From assembly GCA_022606135.1 (NCBI GenBank), contig JABYQN010000004.1, forward strand, positions 682,001 to 746,000: 64,000 nucleotides of DNA. Direction: 5' to 3'. Made by a program: the position numbers and the translations under genes. This DNA comes from Fomes fomentarius (lineage: Eukaryota; Basidiomycota; Agaricomycetes; Polyporales; Polyporaceae). Positions 38,398 through 50,265 of this stretch are shown here, one piece after another (the first letter of the stretch is position 1; every line of letters starts with the position of its first letter). The notes under the pieces were generated by a model. That model ran no database searches. It saw only the letters and a program-made list of their open reading frames with translations, and was not told where the DNA came from.

Positions 38398-39215
38398 CTA
38401 GTTGAAGCCGTCGAAGTGCCCCTTGAGGATGCGCTCGCCCATGGGAGACGGCGCGCGTGGGGGGCGAGGGGTCCCGGGAGCCATGGTGTTGGCCCGCCTG
38501 GCCTTGCGCGTGGGCGTCACACCAGACTTCATCCCAGGAGGGGTGGTCGCTCGGGGCGCCTGCGGAGGCAGGTTCGTCGGCTTAAGGACTGGAACTGGCG
38601 GCTGTGGGAGAGTGGGGTTAGTGCAAGAGTAAGTGCTAGGGTGGGGAAATGAAAACGGACCCTGGTCAGGCTTCCTCCCAAAGAGAGACGACGAAGGAGA
38701 CCGGCGGCGCGGTCCTGCTGAGGCGCGGGCACAGTAGGTGGGACGGGGGTCATTTGGGGGAAGCGGTCGCCCGCGGGCCAGGCAGCTGCGCTGGCGCGAC
38801 GGCCATGTCGCGGAGTAGGCTTCTCGGGGTCAACGGCGTCCTCGTCTGAAAACCGAGGGACGAAAAGAGATGGTCGGCGGGGGTCAATGGGAGACATTGA
38901 CGCGAGCTGAGTCGCGTGCGCGGAGATCTCACCTTGGAAAATAGCGCCAGAAATGCCCCTGCGGAAGGGGAAAGTAGAGGGAGGGGACTTGGGGGACTGG
39001 GAGAGCAAATATGAGAGTATAGGGGACGTCGAGGGGCTGATGGGCGCGATGCGGGGTAAGGGAATGGTTCCTGATACGGGGGTGGGGAGAGGCGATGCAG
39101 GAGAAGTGGATGCCGATTCAGACGACGAGTCGGAGACGGACTCTGAGCGGGAGCGACGGTGTCCGTCGATGGGAATGGGGAGCGAGTGAGTGGGCTTGTT
39201 CTGGTTGGAAGACAT
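38398..39215 (-). CDS. Ser/Pro-rich conserved fungal protein of unknown function
   Basis: Two exons (39215-38661 and 38601-38398, donor GTCCGT) close to 252 residues starting MSSNQNKPTHSLPIPIDG. The body is Ser/Pro/Arg-rich with likely phosphorylation sites (GHRRSRSESVSDSSSES; GLLRRLSLGGSL) and a segment FPFRRGISGAIFQGEIS. It ends PSPMGERILKGHFDGFN, a compact C-terminal motif that looks conserved in many filamentous fungi. No catalytic domain, signal peptide or membrane span. Most likely a regulatory, intrinsically disordered protein; I do not recognise a function. Confidence 0.8.
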
Positions 39216-41499
39216 GGCTGCAAACAATATATTGGAGTGTAGGACAAGAGAAGAGAGACAGAGAGAAAGAGGCGTAGGAGTAGGTCGATGCGCGGGACAG
39301 TCGATGACTTATATCAGGCTTTCGGGGCGCCATACAAGCTCCGATCCACTGGGTCGTACTTGCCCAAATTGGCAGGAAGTGCGTCCAAGACTCCAGTCTC
39401 TCCACTCGTTCTATTGCAACTAACGTCTGCACATCAGAGTGGCATCTGACAGGCCGTGCGTGGATATCGACATGCGACTATGCTACGACCCGACCCACTG
39501 CATCCGCCCTCGCTCACATCACATGTCCATCTCGTCTGCGCAGTGAGCTCAGCATATTCTTACGCAGCCCCTTTTTGCTCTGCTCTCTCCCACTCTCCGA
39601 CCCGTGATGCGTGACGCGCCTGGCTGATCGACAGTCCATCCTAGACTGAACCATCCACAGTATGCCCGACCAAGCGTCCTTGGAGCGGGTCCTCTAGCGG
39701 CCGCCACTCCCTCCTTCCACTCTCTCGCAGCTTTTTACCAGTCGGCGGTCGGGACCAGCCTCGGGCGGGCGAAGCCATAGTCCAGTCTACCTGGTGCGAG
39801 CTCCAGCCCTCGTCCGTTGCTACTCTATCTCTATGTCGTCAATTGCAACCTCACCCGCCCACAACATTAGACGACTCTTCCTCGTCGCCGTGGTGCGCGT
39901 CCGGCCTGCGAGCACCCTGACACGATGCTCGGTCGATAAGCACCGACCTCTTGGTACCTACGCCTCGACGCCAGCTCACATGCCCCACCCCGCGCGTTCT
40001 CGCATTCGTTCTCCGAACGCCATGGACGCGCCAGGGTAGCCTCCTTGCTCTCCTTCCCGCAATTCAATCCATTGACCTCGTTCGCGTCCCGGCCACGCTA
40101 TCCGCACGCTAGCCATCCTTCGTCCCGGTCCTTCCAGAATCTGCCCGCTCTCGGCCGTGCACGTAACTACACGTCCCTCTCCCGCTTAGTCGACCCGCGA
40201 CACTTCTTCTGACTTCTCTTGTCCAAAGCTCACTCGTCCGCTCGCAGACGTCGCTTGCTCACCGCGACACGACTCCCCTCGACCTGGTGCTGCTGTGTCT
40301 CAGACGTACGGCGCCCCTCGCGGGTGTCCTTGGACGGCCTCATGCCTTGGTATCCGTCTCACGCCACCTTCGCTATGTGAACCGGCCATCGAATCTTCAG
40401 GAATCTCCCTGCCATCGCTTCTTCGAACCCCCTACCGGCTACGGACTTGCTCCTCTTCTCACCTGCTGGGGGGCACCCCATAGAAGTAGTAGAACCACGC
40501 CAGGGCCGAGCCAGGGTGTCTTACGGCATCGACGTATCGACGCATCGTACGTTGCTGGCGATCCTGCCTGATGGTGAGTGCTACTGTTGGTATCCCGAAT
40601 CCATGTTGCACAGCGTAGTACACCGCGGAGCAGCGAGGAAAATCTGCTCAGGTGCCACGAACCGCAGCCCAGGTTCAAGGTTTGATCAATCACTAGTCGC
40701 TCTCCACACCTCGCGCACCCCACCAAACTGTGCTAGTGCTTCATTCAAACCTTGTTGCTCACGGGCTTGCCCTGAATACGGGGCTGAAGCTTTCCGAGGA
40801 CGACCGTCGACTGCGCCATCCCCTGGCCTTCTGCGTTCTCGCATCCCATCATGATCACATTCGAACCCTTTTGCAATCCATCCATGGCACGATCAACCCG
40901 AACCCCACCCTAACCCCACCCCATTCTATACCCAATCCACCCATCACTCACCCGTCCTCGTGCTCGGTCCAGAACCCCTTGCTCAGCCGAATTCTCCATA
41001 CGTCTAACACTTTACCAATTGGAAACACTCAGCAACCCGGCACGCGCATCGACGTACGACCGTCTTCGTGACTCAGTGTACTGCAGTACTCACCTCCGAC
41101 GACACCTGACTCACCCGGCTCTTCCCTACAGTGCTAAGTACATACATACGCACACATCTCCCGCGCTGGTCCTTCCGTCGCCGTGCACCCCGGAGCTGCG
41201 CGCCTGCCACTTCAAACCCCGTTTTGAATGGTTGCCCATAGACCGGCCAGGATCGGAATCTGTCCATGCACGACGGCAAAGCGTTTTCCAAGGGCTAGGA
41301 CGGTGTTCATGGGTGTCGCTCGAACACCCCCAACGTTCTCTCATACACTTCCTTTGCCCTCAACCCTCCTCGGTCCACCGCGGATGCCCGTACGGCCGTG
41401 TCCTTTCCCTGCGCTCCCAGTCGATCGCGACGCGTGTCTCGGCGGCATGGTATAGTATGTATAGCACCGAACTGATCGGAAGGGGTCACGTCCCACGTA

Positions 41500-41523
41500 C
41501 AACATGTACATGTACATGTATGT
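41500..41523. repeat. ACATGT alternating repeat
   Basis: About three and a half units of the self-complementary hexamer ACATGT/GTACAT; can form a hairpin. Confidence 0.75.
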
Positions 41524-41670
41524 CAGCAGCACAGATAAGCGCAATACATTCGCCCCCATCCTCGACTTCGTCCGCGTCCGCGTCCACATCCCCATTCCCC
41601 ATCCCTGATCTGCGTCAGCATCCGGATGTACCCGTATTCGCATGCGCATGCGCATTCGTGTGCGTAACGT

Positions 41671-41696
41671 AACATGTATATATATATACATATATA
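41671..41696. repeat. TA-rich palindromic repeat near the ATG22 3' end
   Basis: ATGTATATATATATACATATATA is nearly self-complementary and lies 20-45 bp downstream of the ATG22 stop codon (minus strand). It could act in 3'-end formation, as AT-rich efficiency elements do (inference). Confidence 0.6.
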
Positions 41697-41713
41697 CTTT
41701 ATTCCTCGTCTCG

Positions 41714-44700
41714 TCAGGGTGCGTCCGCTGCGAACGCCTCGCGCTTGGCCTCGGCGGACACGAACTCCGCGCACTCCTTCCGGCTCTTGTCGACGTCGAC
41801 CACGTAGAGGAAGCCCGTGCTCAGCGCCCCGCTGCACGATGCAGGCCGGACCGTCGAAAAAACGAATGGGAGAGAGAATCTCGGTGTTAGCTCAGAGTTC
41901 GGGTTCGTGGGGTTCGGATTCGGGAAGGGGCGAGAATGGGAATGGGAACGCGACCGCACGAAGACGGATGATGGAAGGGACGAGAAAGGGAAAGGCATGA
42001 CACGAGACGATAATATGAGACCGAGAACGAAAACGAGATCGAAAATGGGAATGAAGGGGGGGGGAGGGGATCAGATGGAAGGGGGAACAGGATACGCACA
42101 GGGTGAAGAGGAACACGAAAGGATAGTTGTCGTTGTTTCCGGACGCGGTGATGATCGCGGACGACACGAGCGGGCCGATGAACGCCGACGTCTTGCCTAC
42201 CACCGAGAAGAGCGCGAAGAAGAGGAACCTAGTGCGCCATACAGGTTCGTCGGTTCGCGGGTGCACGGCGAAGGAGAAGGGGAAGGAGAAGGTGCCAAGG
42301 GGGACAGGGCGTGGGGGGCAGCAGGGTCAGCGCGAGATTCCGCGAAACGGAGATGGTGGCTCGGATGCGTACATTTGCGGCAGAGGGGAGACCTCGCTGA
42401 TCATCGTCTGGCTGTATGCGTACCATGGGCAGACCATCAGCCCGTAGTACGCTTGGTACAGCCTGGTGCACCGTGCATGTCATGTCATGTCATACGTTTG
42501 AATGTGGCGGCGCCACGCATTTTATTTTCGTATGTCGGACGTTCCGTTTTTGCACGGTCGAGCATCATCGTTCGACACCACGAGGCCGCAATGCCCCGTG
42601 ACAGTGTCATCGTCGAGTGGTTGTGGTTGAGTTGGGCAGTTGTGGTTGCACCATGCATATTTTCGGACAGCCGGACAGTCAGTCAGAGTGGCCCCAAGCG
42701 GAATATCACATGTGTAGCAAAGAAAACCATCGCACCAGATCTCCCAGACATGCTTGAACCCAAACTTATCCGTGTGGATGCCAATGAGGCCCCACGCGGT
42801 GAGGACGAGGATCCAGAACACGTTGAAACACAGCATCTATGACACTGCCGTCAGCATGACGCAGCCCGCGAGGAAAAGGGGAAAAAAGGAAGAGTGAAAG
42901 GAAGAAGCTAGATGGAGGCAGAAGCGGTGGGAGTGCCGATACGAAGCAGGACGAGGCCCACGCACCGTCTTCGTGGGGATCTGGAACCGCTTCTGGACGA
43001 GCCAGAACAGGCTGCGGGATGCGTGAACGTTCGCGTGGGTCAGCCTACGAACTCAGATATCCAGGGACGCCAGAGGTGCGGAAGGGTGACGGTGCAGGGG
43101 TTCGTAGGGGGGCCGCGGCATGGGTTTAGGGATAAGGAGAAGTGTGGGCGCACGGATAGATGGAGATGTGGACTGGAGATAGGGATGGAGACGGGGATGG
43201 GATGGAGTCGAGGACGGAGATGGGGTAGAGATGGGCACGCACTAGATCCCAAGCCCTTGTGTGAAGATGCCGACGATCAGGAGCAGGGTGAGCTGGAGCG
43301 TGGAATACGACACGACGCTGAGGTGGGGCGAGGTCAGCACTAGACCCTGTCCCTATTGTTAGCTCCACAAACGAGGACGTAACACAGACCTGTTCTGTAG
43401 CGTCGCGATGACAGTGCTGGAATCGAGTGGAGGCGAGAGAAGTCGTCAGACTAAAAGATCAGCCAGAGAGATAGCGGACTTACACGGTCGTGTTCAGAAC
43501 GTCACCCCTGAGCCCAAACACCGTCGGTGTCAGCCATCCTCAAGGAACAAAATCAGCGAGGAGAGAGGGGCGGACGCACATGAGGAAGTAGAATACGAGG
43601 TAGAGGAATGTCTGCTTCAGCCTAAGACATTCACGGAACGCGACAACAGTCTGCTTGAAGCCGATAGTGAGCATCGATGCCCCAGGAGGCAATGCGAGTC
43701 CCGAACGCCGCCTCTCGAGGAAGAACCACGGTATCGCACAGAGCACTGCCGATCAGACATACAATATTCCAGTCAACCACCGATGAAAAGAAAATGCCGA
43801 TGGTGAGGGGACTTCTAACTCACACCACACTCCGCCAGAGAAGGCGATGAGCACACTGAAAGCCTTGGTGTTGTTCTCTGTGCTCTCATCCGACTTCAGC
43901 CCCTTGAGGATGCCGACCATAATCGCGAGAATGACAATTTCGCCCGCAGAGCACACTGCAAAGGACACGTTGGATATCCTGTTCCGCTCGAGCGACTCGT
44001 AATCTGCATGATCCTTCTGTCTGGAAAGACGTGAGCATGTAAGGCTACGTCGATACAACTGTGGTGATGACGGAAGACGTACGACTTCTCTCCTGACACG
44101 ACTTGGGCGGCCGATTCCTGCACTGCTGGGAGATTCCGTGCGAGGCCAGGGAAGGCAGCAGTCCAGAATGTGAGTGCACACTGTGCGAGCTGCATGAGTA
44201 CATTCGGACGGCTGCGAGGTGCGGGTGTACGCTCACTTGATACGTAATCACTGCGAATGGGCACGTCATGTTAGCCGGCTCGAGTATATGGCAGAGGCTC
44301 GCGCAGAAGACTCACAGCCGAGGATGTAGAGCGCAACTGCTGCCTCCCATTGAGACGGATCGTCGACGGCCAGCCAGGCGAAGGAGACGCCGACGGCGAG
44401 AATGGTGAAGAAGATGGTAATATTTGGCCTGCAGGAACCAAGCCGACGTGAGTTTTGTTTTGATGCGCAGGAGCGAAGGGGACTGACCGCCAGGTGCCAT
44501 AGTCGGCCCAAGCCCCGATCACAAGGAGAACGACGGCCTGGAGTGCGAAGCTGATCCCGTTCGTGAGCAGCACAATTGAGTTCACTGCGCGCGCCGGGTC
44601 ATGATTCAGCAAGTCTTCACCATCCGGTCCCATAACGAAGACAGTCCACGTACCATCGCGAACGCGGCCCAAGTATGGCAGCACGCAGCCGGTGTCTGCG

Positions 44701-45055
44701 CCGCACGGTGCAGAAAACGGCGGCTTGCTAGGATCATAGCCCGCCAGGAAGAGCAGGTTCTGGAACTGCGACGGCCCGAAATTGAAGCCTGAGAGTCCGT
44801 TGTTTCCCTGTGCATATGGACGGGAGGTTGCGCAGAGTCGAGTCTGGAGATGAGCTTGGTCAGGCAAGAGAAAGATGGAGAGATGCTTACGATGTAGTAG
44901 ACGTAAAAGGCCCAGAGCTCTGTGCGCGTGGTCGCCCACTGTCTCTTTTCCGAATCCGTCGAGGCCGAGTCCGTACGGCCGGCGACGGGAGCCGGGACGG
45001 ACTCAGCGGCCGGGAGCTCTTGAAGAATGGACTTCTTGTGGACGTTCTCGGACAT
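41714..45055 (-). CDS. ATG22: Vacuolar amino-acid effluxer ATG22 (MFS-like)
   Basis: Many-exon minus-strand gene starting MSENVHKKSILQ and ending AKREAFAADAP. Recognised segments: TELWAFYVYYI, GFNFGPSQFQNLLFLAGYDP, LTNGISFALQAVVLLVIGAWADYGTWRPNI, FWTAAFPGLARNLP, SNVSFAVCSAGEIVILAIMVGIL, ALPPGASMLTIGFKQTVVAF, FLYLVFYFLMGD, KFGFKHVWEIW joined to LYQAYYGLMVCPWYAYSQTM, MFLFFALFSVVGKTSAFIGP and ITASGNNDNYPFVFLFTL. This is the complete signature of ATG22, a vacuolar membrane permease that exports amino acids after autophagic breakdown. Three introns near the 3' end are long (about 280, 135 and 270 nt) and very pyrimidine-rich on the coding strand, unlike the other introns of the gene. Exact borders of the middle exons were not all fixed. 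Confidence 0.9.
42470..42499. repeat. CATGT microsatellite in an ATG22 intron
   Basis: Four near-perfect CATGT units (CATGTCATGTCATGTCATAC) inside the long intron between the WEIW and LYQAYYG exons of ATG22. Confidence 0.8.
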
Positions 45056-47101
45056 TGGGCAGACTCGAGGTCGCACTCAACGCTAGCTATCGCTGCAGTT
45101 TTCGCACTGGCGTCCAAAATGTCAACCAGCCCATGCCGAGCGCGGCAATCCGAGTACACGCGGGGACCAGCGGTTCACACTATCCTCGCACAGTAAGTAG
45201 GCCTTGACGTCATTGCACAATCACGCTCTCGCGGCGCGCGCGATTAATAGTACTAGTAGCGGATACCGATATGCAATCGTCCGCAGGCGCCTAGGATCGC
45301 CAGATTACATGTATCTCGAAGCGATTGCTCCCATGGATCACAATGATATTGACGCGACACTGCGCTACCACTCCCTGTTCACAGAGGAAGAAATGGATGA
45401 ACGGGCTGGCATGTGTCAGGCCTACTACGTCAAAATGAAATCGCCAATCCTCCTAGCGAACATCGTGAACACAGTCAATTCGCACAAACAAGTATTGGAT
45501 CGACTTATTGGTGAAATTCCCTGGCTGGAAGAGCTCATTTGGCCCGAATATTCAGAGACGGCATACCGTCAAGTGATTGTCGCTTCCCTTGCACACTTTT
45601 GAGTGCTGACCACATCCCTGCATAGATGTTCTCTCGGCAGTCCGTTACATCCCGCTCAAAGGGGTTACGAAACAAGGTCAGCCTTTCTATCACTTGCCCC
45701 TAGTCCGAGTCGTCATGTACCAACTTGGTGACTCTCCAGCAATTGTGACCTCTTGGCACACCTTTCAGAGGTTCCACAGACTCATGCCGAAACACGTTAC
45801 AAGCATACATGAAGCAAACCCGCGTGTATGCACGTTACGCCTCGTACACTCAGGGACCGGTAAATCGCGCATGATTGATTAGCTCGCGAAGACGATACTT
45901 TGCATCCCAGTCAATCTCGTCCGTCCAGATGCCGATGGTGGGCTGGATATAGTACAACCAGGAGGCTTACAAGTTACGACATCCTGATCACAATCCTCTT
46001 TGGCACGGTGCTGAAGACAAGTGAAGAACTCCAGGCGGTACAGGGCAAAGATACACAGTAACTTGTTCTCCACTATGCACCCATTCGCCACCGGCGTCTT
46101 CGGCAAGGGGACGTGGAGGAGGGTCCACCGCCCGTCATACGCATCGTCAAGTTCGCGCTCGCGGTTTAAAATCCGGGGTACCCGTCACGTTGCGCGCCGA
46201 GGGTAGCTCACGTCCCAAGCTTGCCAAGGCGTCGAAACTCACCGCGTACGACCTCTGATTTGCAGGCGCGACTCGTGAGACGTTTGGGGTCATCCTGAAC
46301 GAGCACGAGGACTCACAGTTCATTCCAGGGCCTTCTCAGATCGGCGCGGGACCCAGCGCGACGTCTCCAAGATGTACAAGTCTGGCTAAGGGAAATTGCA
46401 GGAGTCAGTGCAAAATATGACTTGGAGTATGCAGCCTCTGACATCGACAATGAACTTCATACCCGACAAGGATTTCGGGGCACCGGTTGACCTTGCAGAC
46501 GATTCACAGGATACGGAGTAGTGACGTATCATTCCAATGTTACACATAGGCGCAGCGACCTTTCCCGCTGTCTCGTTTTCTCTGTTTAGATGTTGAACCT
46601 CTCTATCGTGGTCGGCGCCATCTTACTTTAGCAGTATTCTTCAATCCACTCTGATCTCAGAAGTCGGAAAATAGCCCTGGTTCTGAGACAGACAACAGAC
46701 GGGATCATGTAGATATGTCACCGACTGCATGTGCAAGAGGCGTAAGCTAGACTATCTACAGGATTCGTGTTGTTATACATGGATTGCGGAGAACGACTGC
46801 GAGACGTCTAAGCTCTATCTATCATCACGAGAGGACGGAGGCGGCGACGTCGTGTGTGAAGCATATAGCGAAAACAAGACGGACATGGAACGGAAAACAT
46901 GGAAAACGGAACAGGCAGGGAACATGGAGTGCACAACGGCATCAAATCATTCATACAGAGAAAGGAATCATTACAATGGTAGAGCGTGATCGAGAAAGAC
47001 CTTGAATCTTGGACCTCGACGTACAAGCGCATCATTAATCGCGGCATGGCGCTCGATTATCTTAGAGTCCATTCCATTAGTGATGGCAGGGGGTAGCCTG
47101 T
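45056..47101. other. Intergenic region between ATG22 and the trehalase gene
   Basis: About 2 kb upstream of ATG22 and downstream of the trehalase stop. One plus-strand open frame (45204-45602, see separate entry) is the only coding-like stretch; the remainder has short, unrelated frames. Confidence 0.45.
45310..45602 (+). CDS. Possible small hypothetical ORF or gene fragment
   Basis: Open frame from ATG 45310 (MYLEAIAPMDHNDIDATLRY) to TGA 45602, 97 residues; the frame is open further upstream to 45204 without an ATG. The sequence has a coding-like amino-acid mixture (ILLANIVNTVNSHKQVLDRL, EIPWLEELIWPEYSE) but no family was recognised. It may be one exon of a larger gene or a remnant. Confidence 0.3.
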
Positions 47102-50100
47102 TCAGTGCGGAGACATGTCGGGGACGTCGCCGTACGACGCCGACGACACACTGTGGCCAATGGGCGACATGACGGGCGACGAAAGGTTGAGCGTGTCCAT
47201 AGCGAGCCCGAGCGGATCATTCGACGCAGCAGCGTACACCTGCTGCTGCTGCGGGTTGAGGTAGCTGCCGAAGAAGACTTCTGGGCTCGTGCATGTCGAC
47301 ACCGCACGACGCATGCCCGTCGACAGGTACGTCAACCCAACCTGATACGCAGCTAGGACGAAAACGGACGAGAGTGAGCTATGAGAATATGGGGGAGCGA
47401 GGGGAAAGCATACCGTTCATCCAGCCGAAGCCTTCCCTGGGCACCATCTTGAAGTCGACACCCTGATTGCCGTACTCGGCATCGACGAGGTGGGAGAGTC
47501 TCACAGCGTCGAACTTCTCAGGAACGACACCATTGAAGTCGACGAACGCAGTCGTCATCCTATCACACAGAGAATCAGTCTCGATCTTTCAATTCAGTGG
47601 GGACTAAATGAACGGAGACGCACATGTACAACCAACGGTACGCCAAGCGCTGCGCGTCCTCGAGGTAACCGTACCGTTCGAGCCCGACCCAGGTCATGAT
47701 CTGGTGTGGCGGCCTGTGGAAGGATATTCATGACAATCAGCAACTATGGGACCCTCATGCCGAGAGAGATCGTCGTGTACGAACCAAGCATAACTAAAAT
47801 AACACAACATATATCAGGGAAAGCTCCACCGCATGACACATCGAAACGAATACTCACGGGTAGTCCCACTGTCGGTTCGGACGGTCGAGCGAGATCTTGC
47901 CCCTCGACTCCTCAGTTCCAGACACAAGGCCACCGAGAACCTCGAACTTCTTCAGGGACTGGGAACTGCAATCGGTCATCACGTCAGTTAACAATCCACG
48001 CGCACAACAAAGGGGGTATACTCACATGAGCTTCCAACTCTGCTCCTCGCTCGCACAGCCCGCCCACAGCGTCCAGAACGCGGTCACGCTCTCATACAAG
48101 CTCTGTTTCTCCTGCACGGTGTCGTAGTCAAAGTACAGCGCCTTGCTCTCGTTCCAGCAGTACTTGTCGATGACCCCCTTCCGCCACTCCGCGCGCTGGA
48201 ACCACTCATCGCTCTTCTGCAGGCGGCTCCTCGACCCCTCCCACTTGCTCTTGTCTGCGTACGACTCCGGGCTTGGGGGGAACGGCGTCAATAGGAAGTC
48301 CTCGTCCACCTCTAGCTCGTCGTCGAACACCTCCCGGATCGCCGTCCCAATGTCGACTTCGTACTTGTACAACAGGGCCTGGAGGTCGATCGTCCCGAGG
48401 TTGGCACATCGCTTCTCGAACCGGTACGTCGTATCGTGTCCGGACTCGCGCACGGCACGGTCGTGGAGGAAGTACTCGTCGAGCCGGGGCTCCTTGATCG
48501 TTCCGTCGTTGTATCGCTCGCTGAACTCGAGGACGGAGAGCCCGTGCTTCGCGGCATACGGCTCGAGGATGTGCGTGAAGTGCGTAGCCTCGGTCTCGGG
48601 AGGGATGCCTAGACCGTCGGGGCGGTAGCGCGATAAACCCGTCTTAGGGTCCATGCGAGGCTCAGCCACCCAGATGGTATGGTACTCCTTGATCGCGGCC
48701 TGAATGGCACGCTTCAACCACGTACGGTTATCTTCCATATCGGAGCGGTCGAGCTGGTTGTAGATCTGGAGCGCCATGTCTGTCAGGAATGGCGGCTGCG
48801 TCCGGCAGAGGTAATAACTCCGCGAGCCGTTCAAGATCTTGCCGTAGTGCTTGATCTCAAAGATGAAGTGGTCCACCATGCCCTTTGCCATGTTGACGTA
48901 ACCATCAACGAGAAGGCCCAGGGAAATGAAATAAGAGTCCCAGTTGTATAACTGAAGGCAATCTTAGCGCCAGGTCACGATGACGATATGATTGTCAATG
49001 GCGTACCTCATTGAATCGAGCACCAGGGACGATGAAAGGTATGCCCTTGAGGGTCTTGTTGCCCTTGTTATCATTGACCTCCTGCATCGCAAGGGCCAAG
49101 ATACCGGGCTTGTTATTCAGGCTCTTGACGTACACTGGGTCGTCTGGGGTTGGCGGGAGGACCTGCACGTCAAGATTGAGGTGCGGCTTCTCTCGCGCCA
49201 CCCTCCGGTAGTACTCCGCCATGGCAGGCTCGCCGTGAGGCACATAAATGCGCGGGTTAATGCGCCCAGTGCGGTTCTTGGGGTCAGCGCAGATAATCTC
49301 CAGACCATCTCCGTCAATACGACGCGTGAGGGAGTTCCAGAATGAGTTCTTGATCATCCGTGAGAGGCGGTCGACCGGGTTCTCAGTGAGACGGGCCTCG
49401 TCCAACACGATACGTTTCCGCCCATGGTCTCGTGCGAGCGCAAGCTCCTGAAGAAGATTTGACAGCATATACGTGCCCTACATTGTGTGATGTTAGCATA
49501 TTGTCCTGACACAGTTCATTGAGCACACAAGACAGTTGGGGCTTTGCGCCGGTCTAACTCCCTCTACTAACGCCATTCCGGCTCAACATCTCGACAACCA
49601 TCCTCCCATACGCGTCAATCAACATCTAGATCGACACCCTGCAGCGCAGTCGAGCGCGACGCGGACATCGCCTCACAACAACTCCTTAACACCTCAAACC
49701 ACGTCCAAATTCTGGTTCACAGCGGCTTCTGTGACAGACCGAAGACGACGGACAAAGGGGAAAAACAAACTCAGAACTGCACTGAAAGGGCAAACACTCA
49801 CGCGAATGTCAAAACTCTTGAAACCGTTGCTCGTCGCTGTGCCCAGGGCCATGAGTTTCGGACCGGCATCCGTGACCGAGATTTGGAAGTCGCCGTCGGT
49901 GTCTTCTTGCTCGAGGACGACACGAATGGTCTCTTCCACGTCGATGAGAAACCGGCGGGGCGCCGAGCTCTTCTCGTCATGAGACATACGGCGCGCCCTC
50001 TGATGAAGTGCATCTTGGAAGACTGGAGGCCGCTTGGGGTTGTAGCCATGGGCGAATGACTAGGTACGGCGAAAACGCGGAGGATGATTGGTCGGTGAGT

Positions 50101-50265
50101 CAAGTAAGCGAGTGGCATAAAGAATGTTCTACATACCGCGCTGTACGTCCGCCCGCGACTGAAGCGTTCCTCGCCGCCGTAGTAGGTGCTGGCTTCGCTG
50201 TGGACGGGCTTGTGGTGCTCGTCGATGAAGTTGACTCCGGTGGGGTGGGTGAGGGCGGGGGCCAT
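47102..50265 (-). CDS. NTH1: Neutral (cytosolic) trehalase, GH37, with Ca2+-binding domain
   Basis: Multi-exon minus-strand gene of about 750 residues; first exons 50265-50137, 50059-49802, 49477-49007, 48951-48026. The N-terminus ([20 protein letters not shown]) is followed by [11 protein letters not shown], a likely protein kinase A site, and by [19 protein letters not shown], the EF-hand-like Ca2+ loop of fungal neutral trehalases. The GH37 core includes [33 protein letters not shown] (family signature), [22 protein letters not shown]-like region [13 protein letters not shown], and the second signature QWDYP. It hydrolyses intracellular trehalose to glucose; phosphorylation and Ca2+ activate it in yeast, and the same control sites are visible here. 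No signal peptide, which separates it from acid trehalase. Confidence 0.95.

Larger units (their letters stand above)
39216..41713. other. Intergenic region, pyrimidine-rich on the plus strand
   Basis: About 2.5 kb between two minus-strand genes. Its plus strand is rich in C and T over long stretches (about 39480-41350), giving many proline/serine/arginine-rich chance frames, none convincing. The base bias could reflect a non-coding plus-strand transcript (inference). Alternating repeats occur at its right end (separate entries). Confidence 0.45.

Noticed and set aside
40895..40925. CCCTAACCCC sequence resembling telomere repeats
   Set aside because: Only one short irregular match within a general C-rich tract, not an array.
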